This document shows positions 32,424-42,866 of a stretch of DNA of 64,000 bases, piece by piece. Made by a program: the position numbers and the translations under genes. Position 1 is the first letter of the stretch; each line of letters begins with the position of its first letter. The notes under the pieces were generated by a model that saw only the letters and a program-made list of their open reading frames with translations, made no database searches and was not told the DNA's origin. This DNA comes from Parietaria judaica (lineage: Eukaryota; Streptophyta; Magnoliopsida; Rosales; Urticaceae): positions 24,895,746-24,959,745 of the forward strand of contig OX940872.1 in assembly GCA_954871525.1 (NCBI GenBank), written 5' to 3'.

Positions 32424-33104
32424 GAGAAATATGTATTACAGTTTCTATACTAGTTGTGATATTACTTGATTTTATTTTATTTTTCCTAATAGTTAACTTT
32501 TACATTTTATGCTTTATTTTTTTGCCTAGTTGCCTTTGATGGTTTACAAAATTGCAATTGCATTGACTCTTAATCCTTGTTCCTAGTTCCGATAAAAATA
32601 ATTGCAAAGCCTAACAGGTTCAATGAAGCTTTTTTATTTATTGTTGCCATATGTTTAAATTTAATTCTTATAACATTATATCTCATTAATTAGTACTAAT
32701 TCTGATTTGGTATTTTTTATAATTTTTATTTTCTTAACTTGTTCTGATTTGTGAATTTGACTGTTTTTTGATGAAGAGATCGTTTTACTTATAGATGTCT
32801 TTTGTTACCATGAATTCATTCACTATAAGTGAGAATTATTTAAATTGATTTGGGATAGGAGATCACGATTCAACTGATATGATTAAATTGGTATAAATCA
32901 AACAGAAAAGCATTAAATCAGAGAAAATATAAGTGATTTTTCTTCTTATTATTATTCTTCGTGTTTTCCCGATTTGAGAGTAAATCACAAGCAGACGAGA
33001 AATAATCACTGTTAATCCAATGGTTGTAATTTATATTCTTTCGACATTGAAAATATCTCCTAAGTTTATTTTTTACATTCTTGCCATGTTATAATTTCAC
33101 CATT

Positions 33105-33156
<52 letters not shown>

Positions 33157-33743
33157 GTGTGTATATATATACACACTTTTTAATTCCATTTTATTAAATA
33201 ATTAAGTGGAAACAATTTTATATCCATTCTCTTAATGCTCGAAGATGGATTCAACACTAATGCGGCCCAATTCGTGGTTTTGGATCGGGCCAAATGTTCA
33301 ATTGATGGATCGGGCTTGAAGTTTGATTCATCGTGGCTGGGGTTGGGTCATTACCCCAGGCGAGGCAACCTGCGTAGGTGATGTCCTCGTGGCGATGCGA
33401 CTCAGCGTTGTATGACGTTAAAGTTCTTGCAAAATGAACAAACAATGATGGACCTCACAAGATGAAGGCTGCCTACGTACCTAGATGGGATCAGGGCATC
33501 ACGTAGTTCAAGGTTAGCGGGTGGTCAAATGAGGCGAGACGTATGATTATTTGTCTCTGGTGGGCTGGAGGTGTTTCCCGGGACATTCCCTTTCAGTTCC
33601 CTATTAGTTCCCGTTCCCGAGCTAAGCTCACCGAAGTTTGATCGGACCTCGTCTCTGTTAAGGAAAGATTTCACTCTTCGAGCTGGGCTCGTCAGAGTAT
33701 ATCGATCCGGACATTCGGCCTTAGGAGAGAGGAGGACGTGAAC

Positions 33744-33792
<49 letters not shown>

Positions 33793-34419
33793 TATGAGGA
33801 TCTTTGGAGGAGGAGACGTGAACTTATATGGAGACAAAGAGGGGAACTTCGTCGCTCGCTTCACTTCTCAATATAAGTCGAGCGTTTATGAAAAGGCAAG
33901 AAAAACGATAGATGGAGTTTTTCTTGAGTTGAGAGAATCTATTTTCAAGTGGAGAGGGAGGGTACTTATACGTGATGAAAAATGAATTTTGGTGGTGAAT
34001 GGGGGCCCTTTGGCGCGCATGGGGCACGTTGCCCCCTTGCCCTGGTGGCCCACCTGTGGGGCGCATGGGGCATTTTTGCCCCTGCTCAGCGCGCCCCCTT
34101 GTGGGGCGCATGGGGCACGCTGTCCCTGCTTTGTGGGCCTCCTCGTGACGAGCTCGTGCCTCTCGAGGCCCGGCCATGCCCATTTTTCAACCCGAACTCA
34201 ATTTTTAATGTTTTCATAAACATTTCGCGGGGTCGGGACCCGTTGACTTTTTCAGACTCGGGTTTGACTTTATGTTGATTTTTTCTATTGACATTCTCGA
34301 GTCGGGTTGACTTTTCCAGTCGACTTTTTCGATTCAGGTTTGACTTTTGGGCCTTATTTTTTGTTGGGCCGTTATTTTTTTAGGCCGCAAAAGTGCCCAT
34401 AACACATTCTATAAAATAT
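32424..34419. other. Spacer with microsatellites and transposon-like debris
   Basis: The family 3' motif GATGGTTTACAAAATTGCAATTG lies at 32538. A long (TA)n tract runs from about 33107 to 33153, and (ATT)n/(TA)n from 33747 to 33795, the latter flanked by a short duplication (GGAGGACGTGAACTT / GGAGGAGACGTGAACTT). From about 33260 to 33720 lies GC-balanced sequence with phrases such as GAAGGCTGCCTACGTACC and ATCAGGGCATCACGTAGTTC that I associate with dispersed plant repeats. No functional gene supported. Confidence 0.45.
34010..34160. repeat. GC-rich tandem repeat built on GGGGCGCATGGGGCA
   Basis: Three copies start at about 34012, 34056 and 34104, each followed by T/C runs and CCCCTTG/CCCTGC, with a 44-48 bp period. 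They lie in a GC-rich block that ends near 34195 in otherwise AT-rich DNA. Confidence 0.7.
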
Positions 34420-34760
34420 TGCTCTAAATTTTAATTTTATTGTTGATTGAACTTATACCAAATTTTTATACTTTTTTTTAGGATAAAGTTGTGTGCTCTA
34501 TTATATATATACGGCTGACTATATGGACAAAAAAAAAAGGTTGTGAAGCCCTATAAACAACAAAATAAATATTCTATATACAAAGCAGATTTTTTTATTT
34601 TTTTTGGGTCCATCCAAGGTTCGAATATTTATTTAGCTTGGGCCTCTATATATACACGTATTATTGCCCTTAGGCTCATATTTAGTCGCACTTAGAGTTC
34701 TACGACTACGATCTATCAGCGCCGTCAAGAGCATTTCAAACCAGCAACCAAAGATTGTTC
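34420..34760 (+). promoter_or_regulatory. Conserved upstream block of F-box copy 8
   Basis: Carries the same ordered words as the block before copy 7: GATAAAGTTGTGTGCTCTATT, CGGCTGACTATATGG, CAAAATAAATATTCTATATA, TTGCCCTTAGGCTCATATTT, GTCGCACTTAGAGTTCTACG, CAGCGCCGTCAAGAGCATTT and AGATTGTTCATGGCG. It shows that the coding exon at 34761 belongs to this gene although the rest of the gene starts 5 kb further on. Confidence 0.6.
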
Positions 34761-34810
34761 ATGGCGTGCACATCAAGCTCAAGGTGACGCTTTGATTTAT
34801 TACGAAGCAC

Positions 34811-35022
34811 TATTAGAGTTAATAATTAGGATTAATATTTTGTATAGACTAATGGGGCTATTGTTGTAATTTTATCTTTTAAGGTTTTAGTTTTATGTTA
34901 ACAGGTATATATATACCACCGCTTCAGATTTAGGGACATATAGAAAGTTTAATAATAAGTACCAGAATTTTCTTTTCTCTGTTTTTCTCCGCTTTTTGTC
35001 AATCAGTTCTCATACTTTATCA
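34811..35022 (+). repeat. 5' LTR of the copia element
   Basis: Starts TATTAGAGTTAATAATTAGG and ends CATACTTTATCA. It contains TATATATATACC about two-thirds of the distance from its 3' end as a possible TATA box. Preceded by target duplication AGCAC and followed directly by the initiator-Met-type primer-binding site. Confidence 0.95.
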
Positions 35023-35036
35023 TGGTATCAGAGCCC
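35023..35036 (+). promoter_or_regulatory. Primer-binding site of the copia element
   Basis: TGGTATCAGAGCCC directly after the LTR matches the 3' end of plant initiator methionine tRNA, the usual copia primer for minus-strand synthesis. Confidence 0.9.
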
Positions 35037-35101
35037 AATCTTTCCGGCTTCGGCTTCAACAATTGATCTTCAAGAACACAATCTCTGCGCCTCTTTCTGT
35101 C

Positions 35102-38100
35102 ATGGCGACTCAATCATCATCATCATCTTCTTCTCCGGCGACTTTTTCTCCGGTGACTTTTGCGTACCCGATCTCGTCGAAGCTAGATCAAAACAATTTC
35201 CTGTTATGGCGTAAACAGGTTTTGTCTACTCTTCGAGGTCATCGCCTCCATCATTTCATCCTCTCTGACGTCAAGCCGCCTCTGAAGTTTGCTTCAACCT
35301 CCGATCAAGAAAAAGGAAAAATTAATGATGCTTTCTTGGACTGGGAACAGCAAGATCAGCTCATTCTTTCTTGGTTCATCTCCTCAATGACGGATGGAAT
35401 CGGAAAGCGAATTGTAAACTGCGAATCTTCGGCGACTGCATTGTAGATTCTGGAAACGCACTTCTCCCAACAATGTCGTGCCAAGATCAATCAATTTCGT
35501 GATCAGCTTCAGGCCGTGCGAAAAGGTAACATGTCAATCAATGACTACCTCTTACAAATTCGTTCTCTGGTCGATATGCTTGCATTGGTTGGTCACACCA
35601 TTACTGTCAAAGAACATGTGGACCGTATACTTCGAGGCTTGCCTCATGAATATGATTCTTTCTCAACCTCCGTCAACACGACAAAAGAGGAATTTTCCGT
35701 CGAAGAAATCGAATCTCTGTTGCTAGCTCAAGAAACTCGTCTTGAGGATTCAAAGAAGCACTTGGATTTCGAGCTGCATTCTCAAGCCATGGCGAATATG
35801 GCGAATATGGCAGCCTCCTTAGGTCAGTTTCAGCGACGAGGACAATTTCGTCAACAAGGCAACTTTGGGACTTTTGCCAGACCACAAGGGAATTTCAGTA
35901 CTCAGAATACTGGACGAGGATTCAGTTTTTCTGGTCGTGGTATGCCCCTACGTGGCTCAGCTCGGGGACGAGGGAGAGCTTCCTGGTTTAGAACCAATGG
36001 CAAACCTCAATGCCAGCTATGTGGGAAAATGGGGCATCTTGCACCTCAATGTTATTATCGTTTTGATCAGTCCGTGACTGGACCAGGACAACTCCAAAAC
36101 AACTCAAGTCCTGAAGGGAATCTCTGCCACACTTCTAACCCAGAAGCATCCAATTTTGGATATGGAGACCCTTCCTGTTTTTCGATGAATTCTCACGGTT
36201 TGGTTACACCAGAAGCCTTCAAGAACCATGAATGGTACCCAGACTCCGGCGCCACGAACCATCTCACTGCAGACTCCTCAAATCTTGGCCATCATCCTCA
36301 CAAATACAATGGTGATGAGAAGGTTAAAATGGGAAACGGTAAGGGCTTAAATATCCTTCATGTTGGTAATAGAAATTTCTCATCTCCCTTTTTAAATTCT
36401 CGTATATTAAATTTGCAGCAAATTCTTCATGTTCCTCTTATTACAAAGAATTTACTTTCAGTGTCTAAATTTGCGCAAGATAATAATGTATTTTTTGAAT
36501 TTCATCCTTATCACTGTCTTGTTAAAGACTGTGTGTCTCGTGATCTTCTTTTGCAGGGGAGACTTGAAGGAGGCTTGTATGTCTTTGACAAAGATCAAAT
36601 CGACCTTCAAGGCTTCCCTACCTTTCCACACAATGATCTTATCACTACTTCGCATAATACAGGTTCTCTAGTTCCAAAATCTTCATGTTACACTTCTACC
36701 TTTACTAATAGTCTATCTTTGTACAATTTGTGGCATCAAAGATTAGTTCATGCCAACAAGAATGTTATGTCAAATGTCCTCCATAAATGTAACATTCCGA
36801 GCATCAATAAAACTTCTATTCCGTTATGTGAAGCTTGTTGTTTAGGTAAAGTTCACAAGCTGCCTTTTCCAATTTCTAACACAGTATACAATGAACCACT
36901 ACAACTCGTTCATAGTGATTTATGGGGCCCTTCACCGATAACCTCGGTCAATGGATATAATTACTATATTCATTTTGTAGACGCTTTTTCGAAATTTACA
37001 TGGATTTACCTTTTAAAAAGTAAATCAGAGGCTCTAACAGCTTTTCACAGTTTCAAATCTCTCGCTGAACTTCAACTTGGCTATAAATTAAAATGTCTTC
37101 AAAGTGATTGGGGAGGTGAATACAGATCTTTTACAAATAACCTCTCTTCCAATGGCATTATTCATCGTAATTCTTGCCCTCATACTCATGAGCAAAACAG
37201 ATCAGCCGAAAGAAAACATAGGCACATTGTGGACACGGGTCTAACTCTTTTGGCTCAGTCATCAATGCCTTTTCAATACTGGGATGAGGCTTTTAGAGCT
37301 GCTGTTTTTGTAATAAACAGATTGCCTGCATATAATTTGAGTATGCAGAGCCCTTTAGAGGTTTTGTTCAAACAAAAACCAGATTATTTTCAATTACGTG
37401 TTTTTGGGTGTAAATGTTTCCCCAATCTTAGGCCTTACAATAAAAATAAATTTAATTTCAGATCTAAACCATGTGTCTTTTTAGGTTATAGCATTAATCA
37501 CAAAGGGTATAAGTGTCTAGACATGCAAACTGATAGAATTTATATTTCCAGGGATGTTCTTTTTGATGAAACGTGTTTTCCATTCTCTAATAAGCCTACT
37601 TCTAGTATTACAACTGATAATTGTAATATTAGTATGCCATTACCGGTCTTACACTCGAATTTTATTCGTCAAGGGCATTTTTGTCCAGATTCCAGCAATA
37701 CTCGTACTAACATTGCAGCTGAGGACAATAATGAGGTTTTGCTTCAAAATGAAGATGCTGATGCTTCAGCAAGCACCACTCAACCTCATCTTCATGATCA
37801 GGTTTCATATTCACCTCACCATCAGATAGCTATTCAAGTTCAAAAGTCACCTCCGCCTCATAAAGATACACAGGTAACAAATGCTCACTCAATGACTACA
37901 AGAGGAAAGGCTGGTATTTCTAAACCTAAAGCTTTTATATGTGTAACTGAACCGAAGAATGCTAAAGAGGCTCTTATCATTCCAGAATGGAAAAATGCAA
38001 TGCAGCTAGAATATAATGCTCTTATGCATAATAAAACTTGGTCTCTTGTTGAATTACCTGAAAATAAACAATTAATAGGGTGTAAATGGATCTATAAAGT

Positions 38101-39496
38101 CAAGAAAAATTCGGATGGTTCCTTAAATAAATTAAAAGCTAGATTAGTTGCTCAGGGATTTCATCAAAGGCCGGGGTTTGATTTTTCCGAGACTTTTAGC
38201 CCTGTGATAAAACAAACAACAATTAGAGTAGTTTTGACCATTGCTTTAAGTCAAAACTGGAACATTAAGCAGTTAGATGTGAATAACGCGTTTCTTAATG
38301 GCGATCTAGTTGATGAGGTATATATGGCTCAACCATTTGGATTTGAAAACACAAAATTGTCAAATTACGTGTGTCGTTTACACAAATCAATTTATGGCCT
38401 CAAACAAGCACCTCGTGCTTGGTTTGAAAAGCTACATACAGTTTTAATAAAACTTGGTTTCACTCCTGCCAAAACTGACCAATCCCTCTTCATATACCAT
38501 AATAGGGGCAAAATTGTCTATTTTCTAGTTTATGTAGATGATATTCTTATAACAGGAAATGACAATTTGTTTTTGGAAGAATTAATTGGTAAACTAAATG
38601 CAGAGTTTGCTTTAAAAGATACGGGTAATATTAATTTTTTTCTTGGCATCAATGTTCAAGAAACAAAACTTGGCTTACACTTATCTCAGTCTAAATACAT
38701 CAAAGATCTCCTAACGAAAACTAACATGGAAAATTGTCGTGTTGTCAGTTCTCCTATGACTACTAATGAAAGACTTGTTAGTTTTGGAAGTGATCCAATG
38801 CCAAATGCAACTTTATATCGTAGTACGGTTGGAGCTTTACAGTACCTAACAATAACTAGGCCAGAAATTTCATTTTCCGTTAACAAAGTTTGTCAGTTTA
38901 TGTCCAACCCTCTCAATTCTCATTGGACTTCTGTCAAACGAATATTAAGATATCTGGCAGGAACAATTGATTTTGGTCTTTTGGTTAAGAAACAATGTCC
39001 GAGTAATCTAACTCTTATAGGTTTTTGTGATGCGGATTGGGCATCGGATCAAGAGGACAGACGGTCAACTTCGGGTCATTGTGTCTTCTTAGGAGCCAAC
39101 ATTATTTCGTGGTCTTCCAAGAAACAAAGTACAGTTTCAAGGTCTTCTACAGAGGCAGAGTATCGCAGCTTAGCAAGCTTAGTTGCGGAAATAGCGTGGA
39201 TCGCAGCTTTACTGGTGGAGCTTAAGCTAAAAACAGCTCGAACGCCGGTGCTTTGGTGTGATAATCTATCAACAGTCATGATGTCTTCGAATCCGGTGTT
39301 ACATGCACGGACAAAGCATATTGAAATAGATTTACATTTTGTCCGGGATAAAGTCGTGCGAAAAGAAGTTGAAGTTCGACATATTCCTTCCGAGCAGCAA
39401 GTTGCGGATCTTCTCACAAAGCCAAATTCAAGTGGAAAATTTCCGTCTTTACGATCAAAACTATGTGTCGAGAGTTTCGGAAATCTCTTACAATAG
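35102..39496 (+). pseudogene. copia gag-pol polyprotein frame with one in-frame stop
   Basis: One frame from ATG 35102 to the stop at 39494-39496, interrupted only by TAG at 35444-35446 within gag. After the stop: retrotransposon gag region, CCHC zinc knuckle (CQLCGKMGHLAPQC, ~36010-36050), protease DSGA(T) motif (~36242), GAG-pre-integrase HHCC zinc region (WHQRLVHAN...CEAC), integrase core with the aspartates in VHSDLWG and QSDWGGEY and a glutamate in AERKH, reverse transcriptase with YVDD (~38534), and RNase H (CDADWA, SSTEAEY, ARTKHIEIDLHFVRD). Apart from the stop the frame is open for over 4 kb, which fits a young copy. The integrase block reads QNRSAERKH where copia elements usually have a glycine after QN. 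Confidence 0.92.
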
Positions 39497-39509
39497 TTTT
39501 GAGGGGGGC

Positions 39510-39721
39510 TATTAGAGTTAATAATTAGGATTAATATTTTGTATAGACTAATGGGGCTATTGTTGTAATTTTATCTTTTAAGGTTTTAGTTTTATGTTAA
39601 CAGGTATATATATACCACCGCTTCAGATTTAGGGACATATAGAAAGTTTAATAATAAGTACCAGAATTTTCTTTTCTCTGTTTTTCTCCGCTTTTTGTCA
39701 ATCAGTTCTCATACTTTATCA
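39510..39721 (+). repeat. 3' LTR of the copia element
   Basis: Same 212 bp as the 5' LTR with no difference that I could see. It is preceded by the polypurine tract GAGGGGGGC (39501-39509) and followed by the second AGCAC target copy. Confidence 0.95.
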
Positions 39722-40969
39722 AGCACATATTCAATAATATCTTGTTGGTGATCATTCGTATATATCATATATGTGTATATATTACTTATATTGAAGCTTG
39801 TTTTCGTTAGATCGCCAACAATGGCTAGAAAAAGTTCGTGGGAAGGGCTTTGCGTAGACTTGTTGGAGATGATAGTCAGAAAGCTTAATAACGTGAACGC
39901 GGCTAACGTCTCCGCCGTTTGCTCCTCATGGCGAGCATTTATGAAGACTTCTAGGGTTTTGTATCGCCCATTTCCCCTAGCGATTATAAACCAAGTTGGC
40001 GTCCATGGTTCCTATCAACTCACTAATCGTCTCCCTAGCTTCCCCGGGTGCACGCCGAGTAAAATCGATGCAGCCATTTTTTTAAGGGATTATTATCGTG
40101 GTAGTTCCTGCGTCGGATCGTAGAGAAACATGTTGGTGCTTCAAGAGGACAATGTTGAGATCGTCCTGCTAAACCCAATCTCCCGGAAAGGTTTTCGCTT
40201 TCCGCCGCTCTCTACGCTTCGCCCGACAAAGTTGGACAGTACGTATTCCGTATTCATAAAGCAGTGGTCGTGGTCCCGTCAAATTTCGAGAAGAAAAAGA
40301 TGGACGATCATGGGCCGAAACCAATCCTTGCTATGATCTACGACAGCCCAATGATCTACAACAGCCGAATATTTGTCTACTTGAGAACTAAAGCAATCGC
40401 CTACTGCCACATGGAGTCGTGGCTGGAGTAGGATGCAACTGAACAATACGAAGACATCGTGGCTGGAGAAAAGCGAGTATTGTTTGCGATGTCGATCTCG
40501 AATTCGGTTACCGCCTGGGATTTCGGGCATACCAAATCTGGTGCAAAGCCCGCCAAGGTACTGAGCTTAATTTGTCCCTCCAAAGGTGTTGCCGAGGGAC
40601 TCGGTCCTGTCCCAGTTCTTGGTCGAGTTAACGCGAGGGTTCTTGCTAATAAGGATGGTGATCCATAGGTCTGGCTATGGATTCGACATGGACAAATCTC
40701 GTGTAAGCAGTGGAGATAATTGGGAAGAAGTAGATGATTTAGGAGGCGATGTGTCGTTCTTGGGAAAGAACGAGTCGGCTTTGGTGTCGAGTCTGGATCT
40801 CCCGAGGGGTTGCGAAAGGAATTCGATCTACTTCAGTGATGAAGGTAGCACGGGGGTATACCGCCTGCCGAGCAAAAAAATCGTCCTTGGGCCTTCTAGT
40901 GAAATAATTGATTGTTCGAAATTAGGGCAACAAATAATTTGGATGGTCAAGAGAGGTGATTTTTATTAG

Positions 40970-41842
40970 GGTTTCTATACTAACTGAGATATTGTCTTTG
41001 ATATGGTTTAGAATTTGCAATTGCATGGACGCCGGTGGGAATATTTATGTATCATTATTAACCAACATTAAATATATATATATGGAGTTCATGCATCATA
41101 AGTGAGAATTACTTAAATACATTTGGGATAGGGATTCACGATTCACATGATCAGTATGATTAACGTCCGGTATATCTAAAACAAATTAAAAAAAAAAACA
41201 TTAAATGCCGGGAGGAAAAATTCGCACCTAGGGTTAACAAGCGAGCTATGCAAATTTTCTTTGGCTCTGGTGAATGAGGATCTCAAATTATGATGGGAGG
41301 GCTATAATTAGTCCTTAGCCAGTGAGTGGACCTAAGCTCATTAGGTCATTTATAATTAATTCTGACAATGAATTAATTCACTCATAATTATTTCACGCAT
41401 CCGGGTAGATCCGTTATCATTTATTGTAGTCGTTTCGGACCCAGAAAGTTTCATGATCCTAAATCCCGATTTGGCCATTTCCTACACTTTCGACATCATA
41501 ATCTCTCCAAGTATATTTTTATATTCTTGCCATGTTATTATAGTTTTACCATTCAATAAAATATAAGTATAGATCTTTTTAATTTCATTTATAAAGAAAA
41601 AAGTGGAAATAATTTTATATGACTCTATAAAATATTGCTCTAGAACTTAAATATAAAATTTCAATTTTCCCCTCAAATAAAGGGATTATATTGTTGAGAT
41701 TATGCAAGTTACTATACTCTTATTTTTTTAGGAAAAAATAACTGTGCTCGATTATTATTATTATATATGATTTTATCTACTTGGCCGACCTTCTTTACAA
41801 TTTATTTTGGATATATAAATATATGTAAATACTACATGAAGA
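40970..41842. other. Spacer downstream of copy 8
   Basis: Holds the family 3' motif (GATATGGTTTAGAATTTGCAATTGCATGGAC at 41000), a TATATATA tract near 41072, and AT-rich DNA. From about 41630 the sequence begins to resemble the upstream blocks of copies 7 and 8 (ATTGCTCTAGAACTTAAAT, GTGCTCGATTATTAT). No gene seen. Confidence 0.4.
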
Positions 41843-42478
41843 AGAACTTCTATAAATTAATATTGTTGGGATCGGTAAAAAATATTATCTTATCGGATTA
41901 TTAATTAACATATAAATTAATTTATTCATTTATTCATTTATACATTAACGAAGAAAAAAATATTAGTCAGCTATAAGTATATAAACATCTTTACTAAAAA
42001 AAAGTTATTGCAATTTATTATATCAAGAATATTAAAGTATCAATATTAAGAATATCAAGAGAGACTATTATTATGATTTAAAAAGATTGTATCATAGTAC
42101 CAATGTCAGAAATATTAAAGAGCCCAATGATATTAAAGATGAATGACAACAACTTCTTAGAGTAGTGATAATTAAAGCTGTAATAATTACTATATAATCA
42201 TATTTTGATAAGACTACGTAATTAGTTATGTAATTTTATCTCTATATTTACTGTGATTTCATAGTTATTTGTAAATTTTTTATTTTTTATAGTGATTTTA
42301 TAATTTTTTATATTGAATTAATAATTTATATATCACTTGGGACATATATACTTACTAATTATTATCTTATAAATTTAGCGAATTATTAATTTAGCTAGTT
42401 AGGCCCGAGTCGGGACAGGACAAAAATATTATTTAATCGCGACTATTAATTTATCGAGTATTAATTTATAGAGGTTCT
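41843..42478. mobile_element. MITE-like inverted-repeat element inserted upstream of copy 9
   Basis: The left end AGAACTTCTATAAATTAATA is mirrored by the right end (reverse complement AGAACCTCTATAAATTAATA). Interior is AT-rich without coding capacity. Related sequence lies at 50121-50273 (TTTATAAATTAATATTGTTGG) and 20540-20640. It separates the distal part of the copy 9 upstream block from the proximal part. Confidence 0.65.
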
Positions 42479-42866
42479 AATGTATATGTGTGTATATATA
42501 TATATCTATATTTATATTAATGGTGTGAATATCGGGGATCCGGACCAACCGGATTCCTGAAACGTGTCAATATATTATTTTTTTAAGAAACTCAGTCAAG
42601 TCTAACTATTAAAGTTAAAATATACGGACTCGTACTGATCCGGGTCTGGGATAAAAAGAAGAAGAAAAAAAAGACCCGAAGTGGGTTTTTAAAATAGAAT
42701 AAAAATGCTCGGTTAGACTTCTGTTTTTTTTTTTTTTTTCCAGATATGTACACGCTTAAATATATATACACGTATAACTACCCTTATGTTTATAATAATT
42801 TATCGCACTTAAAGTTCTATCTATCAGCGCGTCAATAGCATCCAAACTAGCAACCAAAAATTGTTC
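42479..42866 (+). promoter_or_regulatory. Proximal upstream region of F-box copy 9
   Basis: The 3' part (42775-42866) matches the family block: CTACCCTTATG, ATCGCACTTAAAGTTCTA, TCAGCGCGTCAATAGCATC, CAAACTAGCAACC and TTGTTCATGGCG. The 5' part contains a GGATCCGGACC/CCGGATTCC-rich piece (42535-42670) typical of a dispersed repeat, and a poly(T) tract at 42726. Confidence 0.5.

Larger units (their letters stand above)
34811..39721 (+). mobile_element. Ty1/copia LTR retrotransposon, nearly complete, recent
   Basis: The 4,911-bp element comprises a 5' LTR (34811-35022), a primer-binding site TGGTATCAGAGC at 35023, gag-pol in one frame, a polypurine tract GAGGGGGG at 39501, and a 3' LTR (39510-39721). 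Both LTRs are 212 bp and appear identical base for base on reading. The target duplication AGCAC is at 34806-34810 and 39722-39726. The domain order protease, integrase, reverse transcriptase, RNase H defines copia. It sits in intron 1 of F-box copy 8, same strand. LTR ends are TA...CA rather than the usual TG...CA. Confidence 0.97.
34761..40969 (+). pseudogene. F-box/DUF295 gene, array copy 8, split by a copia element and internally broken
   Basis: Leader exon 34761-34783 (MACTSSS.. ending CAAG/GTGACG) and acceptor TTCGTTAG/ATCGCCAACAATGG at 39810/39811; everything between is one intron now enlarged to 5,027 bp by the retrotransposon. Exon 2 starts well (WEGLCVDLLEMIVRKLNNVN...VCSSWRAF) but has a TAG at 40121 (TCG in relatives), a frameshift near 40240-40260, a further TAG near 40429 (TTG in relatives) and more shifts around 40570-40640. 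It ends in the recognisable C-terminus (SFLGKNESALVSSLDLPRGC, GNSIYF-like NSIYFSDEG, IIWMVKRGDFY). The coding part is thus dead independently of the insertion. Confidence 0.9.

Noticed and set aside
36429..37829. Alternative frames inside the copia polyprotein
   Set aside because: Out of frame with a continuous gag-pol reading and rich in hydrophobic low-complexity residues.
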